A DNA stretch of 64,000 bases from Mallotus nudiflorus (taxonomy: Eukaryota; Streptophyta; Magnoliopsida; Malpighiales; Euphorbiaceae), in NCBI GenBank assembly GCA_947683625.1, contig CANTUR010000899.1, positions 1 through 64,000 on the forward strand, in the 5' to 3' direction. Made by a program: the position numbers and the translations under genes. Shown in pieces: positions 38,526 through 51,596 of the stretch. A model generated the notes under the pieces. The model did no database searches. It saw only the letters and a list, made by a program, of their open reading frames with translations, and had not been told where the DNA came from. Within the stretch, counting starts at the first letter, position 1; each line of letters opens with the position of its first letter.

Positions 38526-39462
38526 TTAACCTTGCATATTTTTTTATTACTTGTAGTTAATACATTGCGTGACAATAGTTTGACTATTCAAGCCTTTTTA
38601 GTTCTTATTATAACTTCTTTCAAGAATATTATTTGTAAAATATTGTTACTAATATGCTGTATTTTAAGAGAAACTAATCGTATGATTATTGCAGGAATTA
38701 CTTAATGATCTACATCATTGAGTAGTCAATTTAAATAGCTAACCCCTGAGAGTATCTTGCTTGTGTAAATAGTTTCTTATTGGTTTATTTTCGGTATATG
38801 TACAGTTTATTTTCCATATATTTCTTTTGATTTTATTTAAAGGCGTTGTAATCCTTAATCATTTCCCCCATCTGGTTTAAATGAATGGTTGTAAATATTG
38901 ATTATCTATTTTATTTATTGTAAATAACAAGACCACGTACACGAAAAAAGATTAATATATAAACTTGGGTTTAATTATAAAACTTGGGAAATAGATGAAG
39001 GTAAGTGCAATTTTGAATGTAAATAAGGAAATAATTAAATAATTAAAGTTAATAAAACACAAAATACAAATAGAGCCCAACCGCAAGGTTGGGTAAGCAT
39101 TCAAACGCTCATACCCAGTTTTCAAACCCAGTCTCTGATGACGGCTTCTGGGAACCTCCTTGAAATCCAGCTACTGTATAATGTGTCCCGATTTTTATCT
39201 GGATGGTGACTTCATCTCCGAATAAGTTTAAGACCTATATTGTATTTTCAATAGTGTCTTGAACTTACACAATGTCGTGATCACCAAATAATTAGGTGCG
39301 TAGTCATCCCGCCACCTACACTTATGCTATCTAAATTATCACATTTTACTTGTTGTAAAAGAAATTATTCATTAAAAGTTAAGTAATTTAATAATATAAT
39401 TTTCTTAAAGACATTAATAGATTAAAAATTTAAATTTTATAATTTTTTTAAAAAAGTATATA

Positions 39463-40880
39463 CTCCCTCTTTCTCATAATATTTGACAAAGTTGCTTTTA
39501 CACATAGATTAAGAAAATTTGTTAACTATAGTTATTTTGTGTACTTTTACTATTTTATTACTAAAATATCTCTATTAATTTTTATTTTATTTTATTAAGT
39601 ATGAAAAATTTTACAAGATAATATATATTTAATATTGTTGATAAGATCAAACATCTTATTCATCTGAAAAAAATACCACCATTAATATTTGAAAATAAAA
39701 TTGAAAATTAAACGACACTATCATAACAAAGACAAATTGAAAATACCGAAAATATTTGAACAAAGAAAAAAGTTTGTATCAATATTTGAAAAAGAAATAG
39801 CATTATTTTAAAAAAATATATCAAAATCCCACCAAAATAAGAAAAATAGTCCTACTCTTAGCCACCAATATTAACTTGATTAAAGGCTAAAAATATATTA
39901 GGGGTTTGGAGATTTAATTTTCTGTTGTTTAACTTTATACTCCTTCCGTTCTATTGCAATTGACATTTAAAGTTTTTGAATTTATTTTACTCTAATTGAC
40001 TTTTTAGATTACCAATAAAAAATAAACTATTCTTTCCAACTTTATCCATATATTATTTTTAGAGTAAATATAAGTATTTATGAAACACTTTCAACTCTCA
40101 ATTTTTTTTTTCTTTTCCAACATGAATTGATAATTAGTAATTCCGTTTTGCATTATAATGAAAAAAAAAATTGCATATATATTCTAGTAAGAAATTAAAG
40201 AGATGTTAAAAAAATAATGTAGAGATGTCAAGACTTTAAGATGAAGAATTATATTTTAAATGAAAATAAATGTAGCAATTGTTTAAAGAAATATATTGTG
40301 ATTAAAACTATTCATAATAATACTTGGTAGGAAATTAAAACTTTTCATAATTTGCGATTGAAAATTTTGGTGGGAGAAGAATTTTATTTTCAATAAAAAT
40401 CACAATTTCAATTGGGAGAAGAATTTTATTTTGAATATAAAAATTGCACAGATTACTAGCAATAGATAGATAAATGAGTTTGATTGGAATAATTGTAATT
40501 CATAACTTTTAATATTTATAAAAAATGATAATATAATTATTTACATCTATAATTATATCTATTAAATAAAATTATTAATTTATGTGATAAAACCTTAAAC
40601 GTTAATTGGAATAGAATGAAAAAAATAAAAGAGCAAATGGATGGTTATATAAAAATAGTGATAATAAGAGTAATATATCTAAATAAAATGTCATTGGAAC
40701 TTCCAACATATTTATTATACATATAAATTCAAAGTAAAAAATTAGTAGTATTATTTATGTAATTAATAAGGGTGTTATAGACATTTGCTTAATCAACTTC
40801 CATTATAAAATGGAAAATGGTCAAAATTTTGGGACATCCCTAAAATGAAAATTTGCCAAATATTATGATATAGAGGGAAT
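39463..40880. mobile_element. Stowaway-like terminal inverted repeats enclosing nested DNA
   Basis: The left end (39463, ctccctctttctcataatatttgacaaa) and right end (ttgccaaatattatgatatagagggaata) match over about 28 bp as inverted repeats, bounded by TA-rich sequence. The interior does not fold. It contains another Stowaway-type start (tactccttccgttctattgcaattgacat at about 39938), so it may be two nested or overlapping MITEs. Confidence 0.5.
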
Positions 40881-41097
40881 ATATTTTTTTAACATAGTTT
40901 AAACACATATTTATTCTTGGTAATAAGTGGTAGTGTGTTATATATTACTTGGTGGACTTATATTATAAGTTTCTTACTAAATGCTAGTATTTACTTATTA
41001 AATGACAATTAAGTTTATCCATAAACTTAATGTAACAATTAATTACAAGATAAGTAGCAAGATTTAGTCGATTGATTTGTTGTACAATTTCAAGAAG

Positions 41098-42174
41098 GGT
41101 GGAGATTTTTGCACTCCATCAATTTATTTTTACATTTCATTTTTTTAGTATTATAAATTACATAATTATTCTATGTTGAAAATATTTATTTTTTTACTAA
41201 TTACAAATACTAAACTATCTTTTTTTTCCCTTCCATACTCATTGTTTAATGTTTAACATTCTAAAATTATTTGTAATTGAGTTTTTTTTTTTTGCGTTAA
41301 TAAAATTTGATATATTCAATTTTTTTTATAAGTACTTTTTAACTTTAACTTATATTGATTGTAAAATTTGCACCAATAATAGTAAATAAAATATCTTTTA
41401 TTTTTATCAAAATATTTTTTTTAAATATCATATGCACATGATTTTTTTATTTTATCATTATTTTTCTAAAAATAATTTAAAATCAAATTATATGATTAAA
41501 AAATCATTATAAAATTCAACAATGATTTATCATATAAAAAGTATTCATAAATTCAATGAATATAGGTAAAATCAATTTACATATAATTTAGATAAAATAT
41601 ATCCCAACAAATACTTTAATTACATTATATTTCAAAAAAAATATAGCACTTATTTTTCTATTATTAATATATTATTACACTTGTCTTAAAAATTAAAATT
41701 ATAATAATTTTTTCTATGATTAATTTTTATAATATATGTTTTTAATCATGTAATTTGATTTTTACATTAATTTTTAAAAACGTTACGATAAGAAAAATAA
41801 AAATAAAATAATGTGTATGATATTAAAAACTATTCATAAAATTAAAAAAAAAGTGAAAAAAGATTGTTATTTTTTTTTATAATTGGTGCAAGTTTTATAA
41901 TTGACTAAATAAATTATAAAATAAATATTATAAAAAATAATTGACTATGCTAATTTTTTAATGAAAAAAATGATGTAAGCTCAAGTATCGGTAGTTTTAT
42001 AATTTTAAACATTAAATAGTATATTTGGATTAAAAAAAAGTAAAAAAGTATAGTTTAGGAATAGTAATTAAAGGAAAAAAATAATTATTCTAAACAATAG
42101 ATAATTACGTAACTTAATTTTTTTTTAAAAAAAGAAGTATAAAAATAAGTGAATAGAGTGCAAAAATCTTCACC
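41098..42174. mobile_element. Long foldback element, about 1.08 kb
   Basis: The ends ggtggagatttttgcactcca (41098) and agagtgcaaaaatcttcacc (to 42174) are inverted repeats. Complementarity continues inward over several hundred bases with mismatches. Examples are actaattacaaatactaaacta against tagtttaggaatagtaattaaag, and tgtaaaatttgcaccaataatag against aattggtgcaagttttataatt. No ORF of note. It is likely a MITE or foldback DNA element. Confidence 0.75.
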
Positions 42175-43260
42175 TTTGGAGAATAATAACTAACAAAATC
42201 CAAATAAATAAACAATCAAATTAAATTAATTAATTAATCAATTATATAGATGTATTATTTTTACTTTTGATTATTGACAAAAAACAAAAAGAAAAAACAA
42301 AGAACAGTTGTATTATAGTTTTTTTTAAATAATTGTGAGGTTAAATGAGAATAAATGATTAAATTCATAATTTTACATAAGTCACTAGCATATAGAGGAG
42401 GGACAAATAGTTGTATTATAGTTAGTGAGCAGTAAATGGTCGGATGCATAATATATCATAATAAAATGAAGACATAATACATCATTAGCCACAAATATAT
42501 ATGCACGAATTTGTAACTTTACTATTTGTAACGTTATTGAATTAACATTTTAATTTATTTATAGTCTATTAAATAAATGTTTATGCTTGTATAGATTTGC
42601 AATTTTACTGATTTTTTATTTAATATTAATGAATAAAATTGCTCATGTTTTAAAATTTATCACTTAATTGTAAAATTTTTAAAATTTAAGAAAATTTAAA
42701 AAATTTAGGTATAATATATATTTTTTAAAATTATAAACTTTAGTTAATTATTAAAATTAAATTTTTTATTAATTTATAACACTTAATTATATTAAACAAT
42801 TATAAATTAATTAATTCAGCGAAGGTAAAAATATATTAAAACATTATGATTCAATTTTACAAAGAAAAAAATTGAATTTGACTAAAAAATAAAGAATAAA
42901 TGTAAAATTGAGGTCGAATTTGCACCTCCAGCCAAAAGAAAGGAAACTAACAGAAACGTAGTGAAAGGACAGAAGTATCCCTCCATCACGCAAAAAGGAC
43001 AACTCTCAATAAGAGTATCAGAAGAAAACAGCAACAGAAAAAGAGGTTTTTGTCAGTGCAGAGAAATAAATAATATATTATTGTTATAATTATTATTATT
43101 TGTCTAAAGCACACGGAAATGGAAAGAAAAAGAAAGCTGCAGCTTCTGCTGCTGCTTGCCGATCACTCGTTACGCTTTTGCATCTATTTAACTCTTCCAC
43201 ACGGACGCTGAGTCAGTCACTGAGTGGTACTGTGAGAGTGTGTGTGCGAGGGAAGGGAGG
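42175..43260. other. Upstream region of the BSK gene
   Basis: AT-rich to about 42900, then progressively more balanced. Near 42474 the phrase gacataatacatcattagcc resembles the end of the MITE at 10041. A TATA-like atatataaat at 43272 could serve the BSK gene. Confidence 0.45.
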
Positions 43261-43339
43261 GAAACTCCAAAAATATATAAATCAAATAAATAAAAACTTA
43301 AAAACCGTTTCTCTCTTTTTTGTTTTGTTTTTCTTCTTT

Positions 43340-43354
43340 ATGATTTGTTTCTAA
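43340..43354 (+). promoter_or_regulatory. Possible upstream ORF (4 codons) in the BSK leader
   Basis: ATG at 43340 opens ATT TGT TTC then TAA, ending 47 bases before the BSK start codon. It would be inside the 5' UTR if transcription starts near the TATA-like element at 43272. Effect unknown. Confidence 0.35.
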
Positions 43355-43401
43355 AACGGTGGTGGAAGGGGCGGCCGACTCGCTCAACTCGGCGCCGAGT
43401 T

Positions 43402-46400
43402 ATGGGTTGCTGCCATTCTTCCTTCTTCCCTGGGCATTCTTCCATTTTAGAGAGAAAAGAATCTAGCCATAACCATAACCATAACCATCACCACCGCTAC
43501 CACAGCCACCAGCATCACCACCACGACCACAATAATAACAACAGCAGCAACAACAACAACAATCAGAATCAGGTCCAGAATCACCGTCCATCACAGCCTC
43601 CCAAGGTCACCGACTCTACCACTGCTGGTGGCGCTTCCGGTTTTACGGTTTTCTCCTTCGCTGACCTAAAAGCTGCCACCAACAACTTTAGCTCCGAGTT
43701 TATCGTTTCTGAAAGCGGTGAAAAGGCTCCTAATATTGTCTATAAAGGTCGCTTGCAAAAGCAAGATAATGTTAATAATAACTACAGCAATAAGAACAAT
43801 AACAATCGCACTTGGATCGCCGTCAAAAAATTTAGCAAAGTTGCCTGGCCTGATCCTAAACAGTTCGCTGTAAATATCTACCTCGTCTCGTCGATTTTTT
43901 TTTTACCATTTTTAATTTTATAATGCATTTCTAGGGTTTTTATTTTGGTTGATGTTGTTCTTCTCCGTTAAATAATTTCTTCAAGGATGAAGCGTTAGGC
44001 GTCAGCAGGTTGAGACACAAAAGGCTAGCGAATTTGATTGGCTACTGCTGCGATGGAGATGAAAGATTGCTTGTGGCGGAATACATGCCTAATGATACCC
44101 TTGCCAAACATCTATTTCACTGTACGTCTTTGCGTTTTCAGGTTTTTCTATTGTTTCATTTCTTTTCTGTGCAGCTTCAGCATTGTTATGAGTTTTCCTT
44201 GAAAGAATTTTTCTTTTAATATGTAATTGTGCTGTTACTCACGAGGAAGAAGAATCTTCAGGAAGAATGTTATGCTGTGTGCTTGAATTTTTCTTTTTGT
44301 CTAATTTTCTTCAATTAAATAGTTATTGTTCTTGGCACTCAGCAAATTTCTTTATTGTTCATTTCTGTAATTAGATTTTGTTCGTGCCAATATAATTTCA
44401 GGGGAGAATCAAACTATTGAGTGGGCTATGCGGTTAAGAGTTGCTCTGTACATCGCTGAAGCTTTAGATTATTGTAGTTCTGAAGGTCGTCCGTTATACC
44501 ACGATTTAAATGCTTACAGGGTTCTTTTTGACGAGGTACTGCAAGTTTGCTGCTTTTTTTCTTTTTTGCTTTTTCTTTTTGACCTTAAAAAATCTCTTTT
44601 ATGCCAATGTGGGCAAAGTGGTAATGTAGTGGATCATTTTCGCAGAATGGAGATCCTCGGTTGTCATGTTTTGGCTTGATGAAGAACAGTAGGGATGGAA
44701 AAAGTTACAGCACAAATCTTGCATATACACCCCCTGAATATCTGAGAAATGGTACGTTATAAAATAAGTTTTTATTTTATATAGATCTCATTTATAGCAT
44801 GTAGTTATCTTTTTTATGAGACTTGAGGATTCAGTGTATGAGATATTAGTTCTGATTATGTAGTGGTTCGTAGAACAAAATTCACCAGCTGTGCAATGTA
44901 GTTATTTGAGCATATTGGATGTGGTAATAAAGATTTGTCTTTCTCTGAAGTGAAAAATTTAAGTGGTTGGCAGTAAATAACACTGAAAAACTTATTGAGT
45001 TATAATTGCATGAGGTAAGACTTTAAAGGCACAAAAAATTATGAGTTAAGTAAGTATTTTGTACTATGATATACATGTTATAAATATCATCATGGGCCAT
45101 TTTTAGTATTCTTATTTAAAGAAATGTGCTGCCTAATTGATTTCTTTTTGTAATTATTTTCATTTAAATGGAAATCCAATCTCCTTGCATTATGGAAAAC
45201 TTTTTGACTCCTTCCCCCTTTCTTATTGCATTATATGTCTATGCAGGAAGGGTGACTCCAGAAAGTGTCATCTTCAGCTTTGGGACTGTCCTCTTGGATC
45301 TTTTAAGTGGAAAGCACATTCCTCCTAGTCATGTAAGTATTTTGATCTCCATGACTCAATCTCTTGTCAGCATCTGTTGATACTTTGCAGTTCGTTGACC
45401 TTATGGATTTCTTTTAGTGGGATCTATGATCTAAAATAGCATGTTTAGTGGAATTTCACTTCATAGTGCTCCTTTCGCTAGAAGTTTTATATGTGCCTGG
45501 TTAAGTAGCTGCTGCTATTTCTTATGGCCTGGTTAAATATTGGTCAGCGTTTTGGCCTTTTTTTTTTAATCTCTCACATTTCAGAATTATTGGATTTGAT
45601 ATCTTATTGCCTTTTGTCAGGATTTTGATAATAAAGGCTTGGACTTGATCTTGTTTGTATTTTGGGGACTGCTTATACAAAAAGTTCCCTGGTCTTTGAC
45701 TATAACCTCATAAGGGTGGGACAGTAGGCCATATTAGCTAATTTTTAAATCATTTTGAACAATAGGATTCAATCAAATTCTCTTTAAAATCTAGTTGAAC
45801 TGTCTGTCACATTTTATTTTAAATCAACTTTAGTTGAGTTTGTCTAATTTGACATCTGTTACTAGATTTGTTCATACTGGTTGTCACTTGCCATGGCCTA
45901 TATTATTTCTTTGGAAGTGTTGATTTGATCCGTTATAACTTTTCTTTTCTTTGAATACTTTCTCCAATGATGATGCTAAGTGATAAAACAATAACATTAA
46001 TATGCTGCTGTTTGCCAGGGTAATCTGTTTTGCGTTTCATCTTTTTGTACATGCATCATACCCAAATATAAAGATGTTAATTGATACTCACTCTCTATAC
46101 TGAGATATCTCTGCAATAGTACTTTTTCTATCTTCAAGACAGCTGATGGAGGGATATCAAATAATCTCATTTCATGTGCTTCAATATCTAGCATGCTAAA
46201 GTATAATATTTCACTGAATGGTGTAGTGGGTTAATTGGCAGATAATGATGTCTTCTATCAATAATAAATCATGTTATCTTTTCTTATTTGTAATGGGTGG
46301 ACTACATCTATATGATGAATGATTAAATTCACGAGTTATACTACTCATGGATTATAGCATATGTAGCCTGTCGTATGCCAAAAGTTTAGCTGATTATTGT

Positions 46401-47984
46401 AAGTGTAGAATTTACCAACTGATGTAACTTTTTCCATTATGTTAATATGTTTCATTTAGGCCCTTGATATGATACGGGGAAAAAATATCCTTCTCTTAAT
46501 GGATTCGCATTTGGAGGGGAACTTTTCAACTGAAGAGGCAACAGTGGTCTTTGATCTTGCTTCACAATGTTTACAATATGAACCCAGAGAGCGGCCAAGT
46601 ACCAAGGATCTCGTGGCAACAGTTGCACCTCTGCAGAATAAACCTGATGTAAGATGTGGTCTTATCTTTCTCATTATTTCATCCATATGATGACCTTGAA
46701 CTGCAAATTCAACATTAAAGAAGTCGTGCAGATAGATGTAGAAATCCACGGACCACTAGGTTACTCATGATGATAATGAATTGCATATCCAAGTCATATT
46801 TGGTCATTTGATACAGTATTTATCTACTGTGCTTGGCTACTGGAAAAATGTATGGGAAGGATGGTAGATTTTCTGATTGTATATAGAATTAAGTTATGCC
46901 AGGACAAGCATTAAGACACATTTTTCATTTGTTAGATGTTTGTCCTCCTATAGTGGATTCTGATCCTGGATTTTAATTCTTTACTTGCAGGTTCCATCTT
47001 ATGCAATGCTGGGAATTCCGAAGCATGAGGAGGCACCACCAACTCCACAACACCCTCTTTCTCCTATGGGTGATGCATGTTCACGAATGGATCTCACAGC
47101 TATTCATCAGATTTTGGTAATGACGCACTACAAGGATGATGAAGGAACTAATGAGGTATGGAACCACATGAGTTTACTGTTCCTGATGCTTATTTTCTAT
47201 GCTGTGCTAGAATCTTTATTTTGATATGGATGTGCAGTTATCTTTTCAAGAGTGGACCCAACAAATGAGAGACATGTTGGAAGCTAGAAAGCGTGGAGAT
47301 GTAGCATTTCGTGACAAAGATTTCAAAACTGCTATAGAATGTTATTCTCAGGTGTTCATCTTTCTTTCTTGTTGGTATTTATTACCTTCTGCTTTCTGCT
47401 TCCTGACTACCCATGGAATGAAAAGATCCTGATGTGTTGACTATAGGCCTTAGCTGAAAATAAACAAGTCAGGATGGAGTTCTTTTAACTAAATTTTGCA
47501 TTTCGCTTCATTTGTTAATTGTTAGTCCTAAGAACTATCTGTTGCTCACTTTGGCCAAAGAATTTATCTTGGGACAGTCCTGGTCATGAAATATCAGAAA
47601 AAAATTTGTTGGCAATATGGTGGTTGATTTTCCTCCTTATGAAAGAAACATGCTTTAAGTTATCTGACATGTACATATAATTGCCCTCCTTCAAAATCCT
47701 AAACAAACGCATCATGCATGTTCATGCAGTTCATAGATGTGGGAACAATGGTTTCTCCAACTGTTTATGCACGGCGAAGTCTTTGCTATCTTCTGTGTGA
47801 TCAAGCAGATGCTGCCCTCCGAGACGCAATGCAAGCACAATGTGTGTACCCTGACTGGTCTACAGCATTTTACATGCAAGCTGTCGCCCTTGCCAAGCTG
47901 GACATGCACAACGATGCAGCCGACATGTTGAATGAAGCTGCTGGGTTAGAAGAGAAAAGGCAACGTGGTGGGAAAGGGCCTTAG
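43402..47984 (+). CDS. BSK1: Brassinosteroid-signalling kinase, BSK1-type pseudokinase with TPRs, 550 aa, nine exons
   Basis: Exons: 43402-43869, 43986-44121, 44402-44535, 44646-44751, 45247-45332, 46460-46648, 46991-47155, 47238-47351, 47730-47984. Every join keeps the frame (1,653 nt). BSKs are receptor-like cytoplasmic kinases anchored at the plasma membrane that act just below BRI1; BSK1 also works with FLS2 in immunity. MGCC supplies Gly2 for myristoylation and Cys3/Cys4 for palmitoylation. The kinase-like domain runs from about residue 84 (FSFADLKAATNNFSS) to about 370, with Lys142 in VKKF. The catalytic loop is HDLN (235-238), lacking the HRD Arg, and the DFG site is CFG (254-256), as in this pseudokinase family. 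C-terminal tetratricopeptide repeats occupy about 430-535. Oddities are a His/Asn-rich N-terminus (23-60) and an Asn-rich insert (121-136) in the N-lobe. The start is chosen by the MGCC motif; the frame upstream has no ATG. Confidence 0.95.
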
Positions 47985-48468
47985 AAGAGAAACTGTAATA
48001 TTCTTTTGGATTTGTGGTTGGGCAATTGATGAGGTTGTTGTAACAAAAATGTGGGGTTAAATGCATTGGCAATTAAAAATGTGGTTTCATCCAAAATGTA
48101 ACATAGAGAGATGGAGAGGAATGGTTCTACATTAGCTGTTGCAATTTTTTTCCTCTGAAATTGGATGAAGTAATTTATTTTATGATGATGTTAGTGGTTT
48201 TTCCGGAAACATGTCCGCTTAATCAGGTAACTGGATATATAGGGGGACAATGGTAAACAATTGATCCTTTTTGTCATATGCTTTTGATATCCTCCACTTT
48301 CATGGGCGAGTCACAGCTTGATAAGAGAAGCAACAATTGAAAAGATTGTACAAGAATCCTGCCTATATAATACACTTCCTTTTCAAGTCCTAACATTCCT
48401 GAAGTTGACTATGTTACTGTTTGTGTGAAATATATAAGGCAACATGGTTTTGATGCCAAAAAGTGAGA
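47985..48468. other. Shared 3' region of convergent BSK and FtsH genes
   Basis: 484 bp separate the two stop codons. Both 3' UTRs must lie here and may overlap. No other gene is seen. Confidence 0.6.
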
Positions 48469-51400
48469 TCAGGCAACATACAGCTCAGCTTTTCCATCAA
48501 TAAACAGACTCATGAACTCTTCTCCATCAACAGTTTCTTTCTCTATGAGGAGTTGAGCAAGCTTGTGGAGAATGTCAATGTGAGTTGTGATGATCTGCTT
48601 GGCCCTTGCATATGCCTTCTCCACTAGCTCCCTTACCTCTGCATCCACTATATCTGCGGTGGCCATGGAGTAATCTTTTTGGGTTGACATCTGATATTGA
48701 AGCGTGTATTATTTACAGGCCAGTATCTTAATGACCACCGAACTCAAAGAATTCAAGATGTGCATAGCATGATAAACAGCAGCTAATGAATTATAAAAAT
48801 GCAAAATATTCAGATTGAAGCACAATCAATACCTGTTGACCCAAGAAAGGATTTCCACCAGGTCCACCAATGGCAACTTGTCCAATCTTTTTGCTGAAAC
48901 CAAATCTCTCAACCATCTGCCTTGCCACCCTTGAAACTTGCATGAAGTCATTTGAAGCTCCTGTTGTCACATTATCATCACCAAAGATTACCTCCTCAGC
49001 AACCCTGCAATTGAAATGAAGAGATTCTTATATAAAATATGGAAGTAAATTATTATGAGCTGAACTGAACAACTATCTGGATGGGGGTTATGATGAGAAG
49101 GAAGTGCATGGCAATGCTTTCTTAGCCACTAGCAAAGATGGATTTCAGAAACCAACCTTCCACCTAGTGCAACTGCCATTTGGTTCTCCAAGTAGCTTCT
49201 ACTGTACAGTCCAGACTCCAGCCTCTCTTCACTTGGAGCAAAAAATGTAAGACCACCAGCTTGACCACGAGGAATGATTGATATCTTAGCTACGGGATCA
49301 TACTCAGGCATAAGCGCACCAACCAAAGCATGCCCAGCTTCTGCAAATGATATTGCAATAAATTAGCCTCTTGAAATGAAAATTTAATCAACTAGAGGGA
49401 AGCAACCACACAAAAACTGAACACTGGCATTTCTTTACCATGATAGGCAACTAATTTTTTCTTCTCATCAGAAACAACAGCATTTTTCTTTTCTGGTCCA
49501 GCAATGATCCTCTCCAGAGCATCAGATATCTCATCTTTGCTTATTTCTTTAAGGTCACGCCTAGCTGCAAGGATGGCAGCTTCATTCATCAGATTCTGCA
49601 AATCAGCTCCAGTAAATCCTGGGGTTCTCCGGGCAATCTTTTCAAAGTCCACATCCTTTGCAAGTGCCTTTCCTCTAGAATGAACCTGCCTCATTCACAA
49701 AGTAGTAAGTTAAACAAGCAGAGGGTATACAAAAGCAAGATTTCTCAACGTCTTCCAATTTTAACAGTTTGAACTTTGAAAACACAGGACCTTTCAAAGA
49801 AAAGAACATGTTCAAACACATCAAAATTATGGGCATGAATAATCAGAATACCAGGTCAACCATGATTATACTCAAATACAAGGGCTATATGTACTAGTGA
49901 GGCTGGCTGGAACAGCAAAAAAAAATAAAAAGGTACTATACATCATGATGAGGGGGCATGAACAAATGGAGACATAATTGTACATGTATAAAGATGGCGT
50001 ATTCTAACTTAACTTTGTAAGCTCCATTTCTGTTTCTCTTATTCTCTTTCTAATGCAGTACACTCATTACTTCATATTAGCATTTCAATAACTCTGATTG
50101 TGCGAGTTCATCCGAATTGAAACTACAGAAATTAAAAGCAATAAAAAGAGAATGAACTAAGTGTTGCGCAAAGATTCTAACCTGAAGAATCCTGACTCTA
50201 CCAGCAACATCAGGCCTGTCGACAGTAACCTGTCTATCAAATCTACCAGGTCTCAACAAAGCAGCGTCAAGAACATCTGGTCTATTAGTAGCAGCCAACA
50301 CTATAACACCAGAATTACCAGAAAACCCGTCCATTTCAGTCAATAACTGATTAATGGTCTGTTCTCTTTCATCATTTCCACCACCAAGCCCCGCTCCTCT
50401 CTGCCTTCCAACAGCATCAATCTCATCAATGAACACAATGCAAGGAGCCTTTGCCTTGGCTTTATCAAACAAATCCCTCACTCTTGATGCACCAACACCC
50501 ACAAACAACTCAACAAACTCAGATGCAGCACATGAGAAAAATGGTACTCCCGCTTCTCCAGCAACTGCTCTAGCCAACAGAGTCTTCCCGGTACCAGGTG
50601 GTCCAACTAATAAGCAACCTTTTGGAATTTTTGCTCCTAAAGCTGTGTACTTATCTGGGTTCTTTAGAAAATCAACAACTTCTTGGAGTTCCAATTTTGC
50701 CTGATCAGCTCCTGCAACATCAGCAAATGTAACACCAGTTTCCGGCACTTCTTGGAATTTGGATTTGGATCTTCCAAAATCCATTGGCCCGCCTAAACCA
50801 CCGGGTCCACCAGGACCGCCTTGTGCACGGCGGAAAAGAAGAAACAATCCTGCAAAAGCAAGGAACGGAAACAAAAGATTCCCAATAAAATTGAAAAGTC
50901 CATTGCCAGAATCTCCCTCGGAAACAGATATATCGACTCCATTCATAGCAAGAATATCAATAAGGTCGGGATCATTAGGAACAATAACAGTAGCACGGCG
51001 GCCGTCTACAGCGGTGAGCTGGAGAGCAGAGCCATCTTTACTGAAACGGACTCTTTCGACTTTCCCTTTCTTGACAGCGTTGAGGAACTCGCTGTATCTC
51101 CATTGACTGCCTTCAGGAAGATCAGAAGTGGATTGGGACTGAGGTTTTGGGGCTGTGAGGAGAAGATTTTGAGAGAAAGGTGAGGAATTAGAGGGATTGG
51201 GTTTAGTGGGTTGTGCTTCAAGAACAGGAGGAGGTGTTGGGGGAGTAGGGCCGTTGTCCAGGGCAAAGGCTTGTGGGGATAGGGAAGAGAAGAGTAAAGT
51301 AGCTAAAGCAGCCTGAGTGTGGATTGATTTAAAAGAATCTGAGTTGTGTTGTTTTATGTTTTTGGTGCTGTTGCTATCGCTGTTGAGAATAGCTCGAGGT

Positions 51401-51534
51401 ACCAATGGAGATTTTCTTGCAGAGAATGGGAGAAGAAGCGGGGGTTTGGTAGTTTTGGGAGTTGGAGGAGAAAGAATCATTGTCGAACCAAGGAAGCTTG
51501 AAGAAAGCAGAGGATTTGTTGGCGTCGATGCCAT
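48469..51534 (-). CDS. Chloroplast (thylakoid) FtsH protease, type A (FTSH1/FTSH5-like), 725 aa, five exons
   Basis: Exons on the minus strand: 51534-50182, 49685-49439, 49340-49157, 49004-48833, 48690-48469; 2,178 nt with all frames consistent. FtsH is an ATP- and zinc-dependent membrane protease that forms hexamers with type B subunits in thylakoids and degrades damaged photosystem II D1 protein. A Ser/Pro-rich transit peptide (about 1-70) is followed by a hydrophobic segment (AALATLLFSSLSP, about 75-91) and a transmembrane helix (about 213-235, before FRRAQGGPGG). The AAA module has Walker A GPPGTGKT (311-318), Walker B IVFIDE (366-371) and a second region of homology from ATNRPD (415) to RPGRFDR (434). 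The zinc site HEAGH (533-537) is split across the exon 2/3 junction. The C-terminus ends LFIDGKAELYVA. The N-terminal sequence fits FTSH1/FTSH5 (VAR1) better than FTSH2/8; which ortholog cannot be settled here. Confidence 0.96.
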
Positions 51535-51568
51535 TATTGAATTTGAGTGGCTCCTTTCTCTGCTTTGC

Positions 51569-51596
51569 TATATATATATTTTATGTGACGTTATCC
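51569..51596 (-). promoter_or_regulatory. Putative FtsH core promoter: TATA run with GATAA/ACGT element
   Basis: On the minus strand, ggataacgtcac (51585-51596) precedes a tatatatata run (51569-51580). The first is an overlap of an I-box (ggataa) with an ACGT core (acgtca), motif types common in light-responsive plastid-protein genes. The TATA run lies only about 35-45 bp before the ATG, which would give a very short leader. Confidence 0.45.

Noticed and set aside
42470..42850. Possible second copy of the 10041 MITE
   Set aside because: Only the left-end phrase resembles it; no matching right end was found.
43345..43401. N-terminal extension of the BSK frame upstream of MGCC
   Set aside because: The extension would start with TTG, not ATG, and would bury the Gly2/Cys3/Cys4 lipidation signal.
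50354..51183. Plus-strand ORFs of 115-120 aa over FtsH exon 1
   Set aside because: Shadows of the FtsH coding sequence on the opposite strand.
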